Shown: positions 1 to 5,440, counted from the stretch's first letter. The stretch is DNA of 5,443 nt from DYGX01 sp035325905 (GCA_035325905.1 DAOKYY010000150.1:1-5443), one strand, 5' to 3'. Notes: a model not told the origin generated them from the letters alone. Program-made: numbers and translations.

Positions 1-21
1 GGAGCGGGTGAGGGAAGCGGT

Positions 22-219
22 TAAGTGCTCTGTCGAAATGATCTGGCGAATGCGGTGGTTGGCAAGGCTGACCTCACCCCCGGCCCCTCTCCAACATGGA
101 GAGGGGAGAAAAGCAGTGGCGGAACGCGTTTGAAGTCCGCTCTCCGCGCCGGAGAGGGGATTGAGGGGTGAGGTTTCCCACGCCGGGCTGATACGCCAAT
201 GACTTTCGATAGTTCACAT
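22..219 (+). repeat. Intergenic structured repeat, copy 1 (core)
   Basis: This 198-bp core matches 3973-4169 in the same orientation. By eye the two differ by nine substitutions and one 1-bp gap, about 95% identity. Three of the nine differences are the adjacent loop bases 94-96, and the gap lies in the C-run at 84-87. The core starts at TAAGTGCTCTG and ends at AGTTCACAT. It encodes no transposase, and a short minus-strand open frame across it looks like a by-product of the repeat. Copy 1 lies beyond the 3' end of the minus-strand glycosyltransferase gene, and copy 2 follows the 3' end of bipA, so both sit in gene-end spacers. It could be a MITE-like non-autonomous element, a REP-like palindromic unit, or a structured RNA. 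Confidence 0.9.
71..174. other. Nested stem with two inner hairpins (copy 1)
   Basis: The outer arms ACCTCACCCC (71-80) and GGGGTGAGGT (165-174) are perfect 10-bp reverse complements. They enclose hairpin 1, arms 84-93 and 97-106 with loop ACA, ten perfect pairs. They also enclose hairpin 2, arms 137-146 and 150-159 with loop CGC, which has one G-G mismatch (139 against 157). The two hairpins share the arm CCCCTCTCC/GGAGAGGGG, so they could also pair with each other in alternative folds. The structure could form as a cruciform in DNA or as a three-way junction in RNA. No T-tract follows the stems in either direction, so it is not a standard intrinsic terminator. Confidence 0.85.
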
Positions 220-226
220 AGCAATG

Positions 227-247
227 AGCGGTTAGCGGTTAGCTAAG
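227..247 (+). repeat. GGTTAGC-rich 21-bp satellite, copy 1 side
   Basis: This short repetitive tract consists of AGCGGTTAGCGG followed by TTAGCTAAG. It matches 3942-3962 at 20 of 21 positions. Here it lies downstream of the repeat core, whereas at copy 2 it lies upstream of the core, so it has its own relationship to the core. Related AGCGGTTA octamers occur at 16-23 and 3942-3949 and, inverted, at 4169-4176. Confidence 0.8.
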
Positions 248-392
248 ATCGGGAAACGATTATATTTCATACTTGTAGCAGCCGAGCTTGCTTGGCCCGT
301 TTTTGTCGCCACGGCGCAGGTAATACGCGGGGCGCAGCGCACGCCCTTGTCCGCCATGCGGGATTTGCTCTGGCTAACCGCTGCCTTTACCT
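248..392. other. Spacer between repeat copy 1 and the glycosyltransferase 3' end
   Basis: No gene is supported in this 145-bp stretch. Its left part is unusually AT-rich for the window (around 257-276) and includes a TATAAT on the minus strand at 259-264, with no recognisable -35 upstream of it. A weak plus-strand hairpin followed by five T residues lies at 281-304. On the minus strand an open frame at 260-373 runs 37 codons but has no ATG, GTG or TTG start. Confidence 0.5.
281..304 (+). terminator. Weak candidate intrinsic terminator, plus strand
   Basis: GCCGAG (281-286) can pair with CTTGGC (291-296), with one G-T wobble, around a 4-nt loop. CCG and then five T residues (300-304) follow. 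The stem is short and separated from the T-run by three bases, so this is only a candidate. It could end a plus-strand transcript entering from the left of the window; no such gene is visible here. Confidence 0.25.
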
Positions 393-1613
393 TCAGATCA
401 CCCAATCTTCCTCAGGCGCCGGGCGGAGCGTCGGGTCGGAGTCCTTCGTCCCCGCGCCGAGGCGGGTGCGGATCGGCGCGCGCTGCGCCTGGACGTGGAT
501 TTCCTCGGCGATCTCCCACGCCGCGTTCGGGCGGCCCAGCGCCCTGGCCCGCGCCGCGCGCTCGCCAAGCATGTCCGGTCCGTCTGCCAGCCACGCCGCG
601 AGCGTGTCCGCCACGCGCACCGCGCCCGGCGCGAAGACGCCTGCCCCGTTCTCGACCACGTAGGTCACGTTACCATCTTCCTGGCCGGGGACCGCGCCGC
701 TGAGGATGATCGGCAGCCCCGCGATGCACGCCTCGCAGATGGTGGCCGGTCCCGCTTTGGTGACGAGGATGTCGGCGGCGGCCATCAGCTCCGGCATGTT
801 GGTCACGAACGGGTAGATGCGCGCCGGCTGATGCCAGCGCACGGCTTCCAGGCGCCGCTGCAAGAAGCGGTTGCGCCCGGCGATGATCACAAGTTGAATG
901 TCCAGCCGCCGCCGGTTGATCTCGCTGGCGATGCCGTAGACCGGCCCCATGCCGTCGCCCCCGCCAACCAGCAAAACGGCGGTCTTGTGCGGGTCCCAGC
1001 CGAGCTTCTGGCGCGCGGCGTCCTTGTCGAGCAGCCCCGCGACGAACTGCGGGTGAACCGGCAGGCCGGTGATCCGCATTTGCTGCGGCTGCATCCCGAA
1101 GTGCCGGCCCCGGTCATAAGCGGTTTGCGTCGGCACCAGGCAGCGCTCGACGCGCGGCTCGTACCAGAAGGCCGGGGTGCTCACCAGGTCGGTGACGACG
1201 GTGACGAAGGGCGGGCGCTGAAGCTGGGTCGCTTCGAGAGCGCGCATCGCCGGGCGGTTGAACAGCGAGTGCACGCTGACCAGCACGTCGGCAGGATGCT
1301 CGTCCACCATGCGGCGGATGCCCCGCTTCCACATCTGGTTGATGGCGGCCATCACCAGCCGGTTACGGCTGCGCGAGTCGATGAAGCGCAGGCTGAGACC
1401 CCAACTCAGCGGCGAGCGGTTCACCCACTGCGGGTAAATCTCCGGCATGAAGTTGAACGGGAACGGCGTGTAGCGCCGGTAAACGTCGATCAACTGGTAG
1501 GCGTACTGGCCGGGGTAGCGCTGCTCCATCGCGGCGCGGATCGCGTCCGCCGCGGCGCGGTGGCCGCCGCCGGTGTCCGACATCAGAAAGACAACGCGCT
1601 TTTTCGGCTTCAT
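393..1613 (-). CDS. MGDG synthase / processive diacylglycerol glycosyltransferase family protein
   Basis: This 406-aa protein resembles the plant MGDG synthase and Bacillus UgtP type of lipid glycosyltransferase (GT28). These move a sugar from a UDP-sugar onto diacylglycerol at the inner face of the membrane. The N-terminal MGDG_synth-like domain (about residues 6-175) opens with the family signature SDTGGGHRAAADAI (residues 12-25). The C-terminal donor-binding half (about 205-370) has VGGGDGMG (216-223), TKAGPATICEA (285-295) and PGQEDGN (309-315), as in GT28 enzymes. No transmembrane segment is evident, which fits a peripheral membrane enzyme. The last 30 or so residues are a charged, proline-containing tail of unknown role. 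The ATG at 1613-1611 overlaps the stop of the upstream DUF951 gene (TGATG) and precedes the family signature, so it is preferred over an upstream in-frame start that would overlap DUF951 entirely. Sugar donor and acceptor cannot be told from sequence. The family call is confident; the exact product is not. Confidence 0.9.
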   Translation of the reverse strand: MKPKKRVVFLMSDTGGGHRAAADAIRAAMEQRYPGQYAYQLIDVYRRYTPFPFNFMPEIYPQWVNRSPLSWGLSLRFIDSRSRNRLVMAAINQMWKRGIRRMVDEHPADVLVSVHSLFNRPAMRALEATQLQRPPFVTVVTDLVSTPAFWYEPRVERCLVPTQTAYDRGRHFGMQPQQMRITGLPVHPQFVAGLLDKDAARQKLGWDPHKTAVLLVGGGDGMGPVYGIASEINRRRLDIQLVIIAGRNRFLQRRLEAVRWHQPARIYPFVTNMPELMAAADILVTKAGPATICEACIAGLPIILSGAVPGQEDGNVTYVVENGAGVFAPGAVRVADTLAAWLADGPDMLGERAARARALGRPNAAWEIAEEIHVQAQRAPIRTRLGAGTKDSDPTLRPAPEEDWVI

Positions 1614-1816
1614 CACGATCCGCCCAGCTCCCCGGCGGGAAAGCGCTTCTTGACGCTGCGCTCGAACTTGCGGCGCGGCAGCATGATGCGCCGCTGGCAG
1701 CCGAGACAGATCATGCCGATGTCCGCCCCGACGCGGTAAATCCGCCAGCGATCGCTGCCGCAGGCGTGCGGCTTGCGCGTCTGGACTTCGTCGCGAACAT
1801 GGATTTCGAGCGGCAT
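1613..1816 (-). CDS. DUF951 domain-containing small protein
   Basis: This 67-aa protein matches the DUF951 pattern as I know it. It has KPHACGSDRW (residues 15-24), RVGADIGMICLGCQRRIMLPR (28-48, split here as RVGADIG then MICLGCQRRIMLPR), then KFERSVKK (50-57). Cys19, Cys37 and Cys40, with His17 as a possible fourth ligand, are spaced like a small zinc site; that is inferred. The family is short (about 60-70 aa), widespread in Firmicutes and Chloroflexota, and has no assigned function that I know of. It starts at ATG 1816-1814, with only a weak purine-rich stretch (GAGAGA) upstream. Its TGA stop overlaps the glycosyltransferase ATG by one base, so the two are probably one transcript with coupled translation. 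Confidence 0.92.
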   Translation of the reverse strand: MPLEIHVRDEVQTRKPHACGSDRWRIYRVGADIGMICLGCQRRIMLPRRKFERSVKKRFPAGELGGS

Positions 1817-1913
1817 CGCGTCTGTCTCTCGCCTGGTCCCGTGCGGGCAGCGCCTCAGAACGCCTGATTTTACTCCGCGTGTAGCTGGCGTCCAGGCTCA
1901 GTCTTCTGACTCG

Positions 1914-1919
1914 ATTATA
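1914..1919 (-). promoter_or_regulatory. Candidate -10 box for the DUF951-glycosyltransferase operon
   Basis: On the minus strand this reads as a perfect TATAAT within otherwise GC-rich DNA, about 97 bp upstream of the DUF951 ATG. No good -35 hexamer is found 16-18 bp upstream of it, so the call rests on the -10 alone. It would give a leader of roughly 90 nt. Confidence 0.45.
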
Positions 1920-1951
1920 GGCCACCCCGCTGGGAATGCGGGCGCGACTTT

Positions 1952-1960
1952 TGCTATCAT
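1952..1960 (+). promoter_or_regulatory. Candidate extended -10 promoter for bipA
   Basis: TGCTATCAT is an extended -10 element: a TG dinucleotide, one base, then TATCAT, five of six matches to the sigma-70 consensus. Extended -10 promoters can work without a good -35, and none is seen here. Transcription would begin near 1967 and give a leader of about 114 nt before the bipA start. Confidence 0.4.
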
Positions 1961-2068
1961 CCAAGCTGGGTCTGTTCAAGACCCGCGTTTTATCGGAAAA
2001 TAGGCCGGTTGTGACGCGCACGTCGCGCCCCCGAACGCCACCCACCGCCGCCCGCTCAAGCCTGGTAC

Positions 2069-2084
2069 GAGGACTGTCATGTGA
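2069..2084 (+). promoter_or_regulatory. bipA ribosome binding site with overlapping ATG-TGA start-stop
   Basis: GAGGA (2069-2073) is a good Shine-Dalgarno core placed 7 nt before the GTG (2081) that opens bipA. An ATG at 2079-2081 shares its final G with that GTG and lies 5 nt from the same Shine-Dalgarno. Its frame is ATG TGA, a one-codon open frame ending at 2084. Initiation at the ATG would therefore abort at once, so the GTG is the only start near the Shine-Dalgarno that yields BipA. Confidence 0.7.
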
Positions 2085-3940
2085 TTACCACCCGGAACGA
2101 CATCCGCAATATCGCGATCATCGCGCACGTGGACCACGGCAAGACCACGCTGGTCGACGGGATGCTGAAGCAGGCCAAAGTCTTCCGCGACGCCACAACC
2201 GCTGGCGAGCGCATCCTGGACTCGAACGCGCTGGAACGCGAGCGCGGGATCACCATTCTATCCAAAAACACCGCCGTGACCTGGAACGGCGTCAAGATCA
2301 ATATTGTGGACACGCCCGGTCACGCCGATTTTGGCGGCGAGGTCGAGCGCGTGCTGAACATGGTGGACGGCGCGCTGCTGCTGATCGACGCGGTTGAGGG
2401 GCCGATGCCGCAGACGCGCTATGTGCTGCGCAAGGCGCTGGCGCTGGGGCTGCGGGTGATCGTGGTCATCAATAAGGTTGACCGGCAGTACGCCCGCGCC
2501 GCCGACGTGCTCAACGAGACGTTTGACCTGTTCATCGAGCTGGGCGCGACCGATTTTCAGGCGGAATTCCCGCTGGTCTACGCCGTCGGGCTGGAAGGGA
2601 TCGCCGGGTACACCGCTGACACCATCGGCGACGACCTGACGCCGCTGTTCGAGACGATCCTGCGCGAAATTCCCGGCCCAACCGTGGACCCGGACGCGCC
2701 AGTCAAGCTGCAAGTCACTACGCTCGATTACGATAATTACAAGGGGCAGATTGGTGTCGGGCGGCTGCTGTCGGGCGTGATGCGGCGCGGGATGGATGTC
2801 GTGCGCCTGACCCCCCAGGGCGAGCGCGTGCCGGGCAAGATCGTCTACCTGTTCACCTATCACAACCTCGCGCGCCAGGAAGTCGACCAGGCGCAAGCCG
2901 GGGATATCGTCGCGTTCGGCGGGATCGATGTGATCGGCATCAGCGACACGATCGCGCACCCCAGCGTCGAGCAGCCGCTCCCCGCGATCAGCATCGAGGA
3001 GCCGACCGTCCGCATGACGTTCGGCGTCAACACCTCGCCTTTCGCCGGGCGCGAGGGCAAGACCGGCTGGGGCACCTCGCGACGGCTGCGGCAGCGGCTC
3101 TACGAGGAGACGCGCCACAACGTCGCGCTGCGCGTGCAGGATGGCAGCCAGCCCGATCGCTTTATCGTCAGCGGGCGCGGCGAGCTGCATCTCGCGATTC
3201 TGATCGAGACCATGCGCCGCGAAGGCTACGAGTTCGAGGTCAGCAAGCCGGAGGTGATCTACCACGAAGACCCGGACACCGGCGCGGTGCTGGAGCCGGT
3301 CGAGGAAGTGTTCCTCGAAGTGGCGGACGAGGTGGTCGGGACGGTGGTCGAGCTGCTGGGCGCGCGGCGCGGGCTGATGCAGGAAATGACTAGCTCCAAC
3401 GGCACGACGTACCTGCGTTACCTGGTGCCGACGCGCGGCTTGCTCGGCTTCCGCTCGAATTTCATGCGGGCGACGAGCGGTCTGGGCACGCTCAACACGC
3501 TGTTTTATGGGTACGAGCCGCTGGCCGGGCCGATCCCTGGGCGGCAGTTCGGCAGCCTGGTCGCGTGGGAGCGCGCCGTGGCGACCAACTACGCGCTGAC
3601 GCACTCGCAGGCGCGCGGCACGTTCTTCATCACGCCCGGCGTCGAGGTCTATGAAGGGATGGTCGTCGGCGAGCACATCCGCCCCGAAGACCTGGCGGTG
3701 AACGTCGGCAAGACCAAGCAGCTTAGCGCGATTCACACCAAGTATTACGGCGAGGAGCTTCGGCTCAACCCGCCGCGCCAGATGAGCCTGGACGATTGCA
3801 TCGAGTTCCTGGCCGACGACGAGCTGCTGGAAGTCACGCCCCGCAGCCTGCGCATCCGCAAGCGTATCCTCAATAACGAGGACCGGCAGAAGGATCAGAA
3901 GCGCCGCGAGCGGATGCTCGAAGGCGAGGGCGGATCGTAG
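2081..3940 (+). CDS. typA: Ribosome-associated GTPase BipA/TypA
   Basis: This 619-aa translational GTPase binds the 70S ribosome, or assembling subunits, and supports growth at low temperature and under stress; length is normal for the family. The G domain is complete: G1 AHVDHGKTT (residues 15-23), LERERGITI with the switch Thr58 (51-59), G3 DTPGH (77-81) and G4 NKVD (131-134). VDHGKTT separates it from ordinary small GTPases. An EF-Tu-like domain II follows, then the FGVNTSPFAG motif (314-323), an EF-G-like domain near 400-480 and the BipA-specific C-terminal domain from about 490, including GSLVAWERAVATNYAL and VYEGMVVGEHIRPEDL. It ends with the usual EVTPRSLRIRKR. The GTG start has a GAGGA Shine-Dalgarno 7 nt upstream. 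Residues 549-560 (SAIHTKYYGEEL) replace the usual TNMRA-type loop. The stop codon abuts repeat copy 2. The gene appears to be monocistronic. Confidence 0.98.
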   Translation: MITTRNDIRNIAIIAHVDHGKTTLVDGMLKQAKVFRDATTAGERILDSNALERERGITILSKNTAVTWNGVKINIVDTPGHADFGGEVERVLNMVDGALLLIDAVEGPMPQTRYVLRKALALGLRVIVVINKVDRQYARAADVLNETFDLFIELGATDFQAEFPLVYAVGLEGIAGYTADTIGDDLTPLFETILREIPGPTVDPDAPVKLQVTTLDYDNYKGQIGVGRLLSGVMRRGMDVVRLTPQGERVPGKIVYLFTYHNLARQEVDQAQAGDIVAFGGIDVIGISDTIAHPSVEQPLPAISIEEPTVRMTFGVNTSPFAGREGKTGWGTSRRLRQRLYEETRHNVALRVQDGSQPDRFIVSGRGELHLAILIETMRREGYEFEVSKPEVIYHEDPDTGAVLEPVEEVFLEVADEVVGTVVELLGARRGLMQEMTSSNGTTYLRYLVPTRGLLGFRSNFMRATSGLGTLNTLFYGYEPLAGPIPGRQFGSLVAWERAVATNYALTHSQARGTFFITPGVEVYEGMVVGEHIRPEDLAVNVGKTKQLSAIHTKYYGEELRLNPPRQMSLDDCIEFLADDELLEVTPRSLRIRKRILNNEDRQKDQKRRERMLEGEGGS

Positions 3941-3941
3941 A

Positions 3942-3962
3942 AGCGGTTAGCGTTTAGCTAAG
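3942..3962 (+). repeat. GGTTAGC-rich 21-bp satellite, copy 2 side
   Basis: It reads AGCGGTTAGCGT then TTAGCTAAG and differs from 227-247 at one position. It lies upstream of the core here, but downstream of the core at copy 1. Confidence 0.8.
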
Positions 3963-4021
3963 AACTGCGAGCTAAGTGCTCTGTCGAAATGATCTGGCGA
4001 ATGCGGCGGTGGGCAAGGCTG

Positions 4022-4124
4022 ACCTCACCCCCGGCCCTCTCCATGTTGGAGAGGGGAGAAAAGCAGCGGCGGAACGCGTTTGAAGTCCCCTCTCCGCGCC
4101 GGAGAGGGGATTGAGGGGTGAGGT
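4022..4124. other. Nested stem with two inner hairpins (copy 2)
   Basis: The outer arms are ACCTCACCCC (4022-4031) and GGGGTGAGGT (4115-4124). Hairpin 1 has arms 4035-4043 and 4047-4055 with loop TGT, nine perfect pairs. Hairpin 2 has arms 4087-4096 and 4100-4109 with loop CGC, ten perfect pairs. All the stems are intact although the copies have diverged, and hairpin 2 is better paired than in copy 1. The hairpin 1 loop is the reverse complement of the loop in copy 1. Confidence 0.85.
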
Positions 4125-4215
4125 TTCCCACGCCGGGCTGATACGCCAACGACTTTCGATAGTTCATATAACCGCTCAATGCTGCTTCGCGCGTGCGCCG
4201 GCGGCGCGTTCCGGC

Positions 4216-4221
4216 TATGAT
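4216..4221 (+). promoter_or_regulatory. Candidate -10 box for the protease-HD unit
   Basis: TATGAT matches the sigma-70 -10 consensus at five of six positions and lies 68 bp before the preferred GTG start. No convincing -35 is seen at the usual spacing. Upstream is a GC-rich hairpin, GCGCC (4195-4199) with GGCGC (4203-4207), of unknown meaning. Transcription from here would begin near 4228, close to the alternative ATG at 4230, which also favours the downstream GTG. Confidence 0.35.
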
Positions 4222-4283
4222 CTGGCAGAATGGGCAGCGTCCGGCTGCCTGTGTGCCGGACCGATCGTGCGGGAGAGCGCGCC

Positions 4284-4916
4284 GTGCTGTACAACCTCAC
4301 GCCGGAAATTCTGCTGGGCCGTGTCATCGGCCTGGTGATTGGCTTCACGCTCCACGAATGGGCGCACGCCTTCGTCGCGTATCGCCTGGGGGACAACACC
4401 GCCTATCGACAGGGCCGTCTGACGCTGGACCCGCGCGCCCATATCGAGCCGCTGGGTATTTTCCTGGCGCTGATCGCCGGGTTTGGCTGGGCGCGGCCCG
4501 TCCCGGTGAACCCACGCGCCTTTTACCCTCACGAGACGCGCGGGCTGGTGATCGTCTCGCTGGCGGGGCCGCTGATGAACCTGGTCATCGCGGCGGGGGT
4601 CGGCGGCGCGATCCGGCTGCTGGACGGCGCAGGCATGATGCCGGATTTCCTGTACACGGTGCTGGCGACCGTGGTCTTGTTCAACATCGTGCTGTTCCTG
4701 TTCAACCTGATCCCGCTCTCGCCGCTGGACGGCTACCGGATCGCGGTCGGCGTGCTGCCACGCCAGCAGAGCAACACGCTCGTTCGCTACGAGCGCGAGA
4801 CGACCCTGACGCTGATGCTGATCATCATGCTCGGCGCGATCACCAATGGGCGGCTCGATCCGCTCGGCACGCTGCTTGGCCCGCCGATCCGCTTCTTGTT
4901 CCGCACGCTGGTTTAG
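4284..4916 (+). CDS. Site-2 protease family (peptidase M50) membrane protein
   Basis: This is a polytopic intramembrane zinc metalloprotease of the short, stand-alone M50/S2P type, like Bacillus YwhC. With the GTG start it has 210 aa. The zinc motif HEWAH (residues 24-28, Glu25 catalytic) lies in the first membrane segment, followed by the family stretch YRLGD...QGRLTLDPRAHIEPLG (33-58). A second block, GFGWARPVPVNP, is at 66-77, then SLAGPLMN (92-99) and a hydrophobic segment leading to NLIPLSPLDG (141-150), whose Asp149 is the expected third zinc ligand. Four or more hydrophobic segments are visible. GTG at 4284 is chosen because GGGAG lies 8 nt upstream and the protein then begins as relatives do. 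An ATG at 4230 would add 18 residues with no clear Shine-Dalgarno. The substrate is unknown. It lacks PDZ or CBS domains, so it is not a typical RseP or SpoIVFB. The downstream HD gene begins 5 nt after its stop. Confidence 0.92.
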   Translation: MLYNLTPEILLGRVIGLVIGFTLHEWAHAFVAYRLGDNTAYRQGRLTLDPRAHIEPLGIFLALIAGFGWARPVPVNPRAFYPHETRGLVIVSLAGPLMNLVIAAGVGGAIRLLDGAGMMPDFLYTVLATVVLFNIVLFLFNLIPLSPLDGYRIAVGVLPRQQSNTLVRYERETTLTLMLIIMLGAITNGRLDPLGTLLGPPIRFLFRTLV

Positions 4917-4921
4917 AGGCG

Positions 4922-5440
4922 ATGCGCGCGCTTTATCGGATGGGGCAGGGGTTGCGCGCCCTGACGACGGGGCTGCTGCCGGTGGACGACGCGCAGGCGG
5001 AGCGCATCCTGTCGCCTGAGCTGTACGCGCTCTACCGGCGAATGCGGCGCTCCGAGCGGCAGCACAGCCTGCGCGTGCTGCGCGACCTGCGAGCCGCCGG
5101 ACACGGCGACCCCGATCTGTGGGTCGCGGCGCTGCTGCACGACGTCGGCAAGAGCCGGGCGCCGTTCGGCGTGGCGGCGAAAACGCTGGTCGTGCTGGCG
5201 CGCGCCGTCGCGCCGGAGACGGTCCGGCGCTGGGGCAGCGGATCGGCGCGGGGCTGGCGCGGGCCGTTCGCGGTCAGCGTGCAGCATCCCGTCTGGGGCG
5301 CGGCGATGGTGGCCGAAGCGGGCGGCTCGCCGCGCGCGGTCGAGCTGATCGCGCGCCATCAGGAGACGCTCGACGGCCCGCCGCAGACGGAGACGGATCG
5401 CCTGCTGCTGGCGCTGCAAGCGGTGGACGATGCGAGCTAG
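4922..5440 (+). CDS. HD-domain phosphohydrolase-like protein
   Basis: This 172-aa protein carries an HD metal-binding domain. The expected ligands are His48 (RQHSLRV), His73-Asp74 in LLHDVGKS, then HPVWGAAM (His122), RHQE (His146) and a closing Asp169 or Asp170 in LQAVDDAS. The histidine-rich central part suggests a two-metal HD centre. Such proteins hydrolyse phosphoester or nucleotide bonds, but nothing here shows the substrate. There is no GGDEF, receiver or synthetase domain. The arginine-rich N-terminus (1-45) resembles that of small HD proteins I associate with Chloroflexota. The ATG at 4922 is 5 nt after the protease stop. AGAGG lies only 2 nt before it, so initiation probably relies on translational coupling; ATG 4940 is the alternative. 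The reading frame is open far upstream (from 4193), but that part overlaps the protease gene in another frame and is not coding. The gene is complete, ending in TAG three bases before the window edge. Confidence 0.85.
   Translation: MRALYRMGQGLRALTTGLLPVDDAQAERILSPELYALYRRMRRSERQHSLRVLRDLRAAGHGDPDLWVAALLHDVGKSRAPFGVAAKTLVVLARAVAPETVRRWGSGSARGWRGPFAVSVQHPVWGAAMVAEAGGSPRAVELIARHQETLDGPPQTETDRLLLALQAVDDAS

Larger units (their letters stand above)
1817..2080. other. Divergent intergenic region between DUF951 and bipA
   Basis: This 264-bp region separates two genes transcribed away from each other and must hold both promoters. It contains candidate -10 elements for each direction (1914-1919 minus, 1952-1960 plus). 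It also holds two small inverted repeats: AGTC-TTCT-GACT just beside the minus -10, and CCCGC (1926-1930) with GCGGG (1938-1942) between the two -10 boxes. The second could be a regulator site or chance. No riboswitch or leader peptide is recognised. Confidence 0.6.
3942..4176 (+). mobile_element. Intergenic structured repeat, copy 2, with short terminal inverted repeats (MITE-like)
   Basis: The core (3973-4169) matches 22-219 in direct orientation. This copy is bounded by AGCGGTTA (3942-3949) and its exact reverse complement TAACCGCT (4169-4176), as expected of a small non-autonomous element of 235 bp. No target-site duplication is obvious. Between the left terminal repeat and the core lie about 25 bp absent from copy 1, containing AGCTAAG twice (3956-3962 and 3970-3976). 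It begins two bases after the bipA stop codon, so its hairpins would sit at the 3' end of that transcript. Calling it mobile is inference from the repetition and terminal repeats; there is no transposase in the window. Confidence 0.55.

Noticed and set aside
84..159. CRISPR-like direct repeats formed by the two similar hairpins
   Set aside because: There are only two units with a single spacer, each a self-contained palindrome, and no cas genes are nearby.
21..224. Short minus-strand open frame within repeat copy 1 (and a similar one at 4025-4399 over copy 2)
   Set aside because: Both are translations of the structured repeat. The shared protein text (GKPHPSIPSPARR) simply reflects the hairpin arms and is a typical spurious repeat-derived ORF.
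495..1739. Long plus-strand open frame of 414 codons opposite the glycosyltransferase
   Set aside because: It is antisense to a clearly recognisable enzyme gene, is rich in Arg, His and Ala without any domain, and results from the high GC at third codon positions.
1614..2045. N-terminal extension of the glycosyltransferase frame by 144 codons
   Set aside because: It would overlap the whole DUF951 gene in another frame and cross the divergent promoter region. The glycosyltransferase signature begins right after ATG 1613.
2258..3736. Minus-strand open frame of 492 codons inside bipA
   Set aside because: It is the antisense shadow of bipA, with Arg/His/Asp-rich composition and no motif; bipA is unambiguous on the other strand.
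4035..4109. Intrinsic terminator for bipA in repeat copy 2
   Set aside because: The stems are strong but none is followed by a T-tract on the plus strand; hairpin 1 is followed by GAGAAAA and hairpin 2 by ATTGAGG.
22..4169. Composite transposon made of two repeats carrying cargo
   Set aside because: The repeats are only about 200 bp, encode no transposase, and the enclosed genes are core functions with the same base composition as the flanks.
4193..4921. Upstream extension of the HD protein frame
   Set aside because: It overlaps the site-2 protease gene in a different frame, and its translation is Arg/Pro/Gly-rich with no domain. The HD protein starts at 4922.
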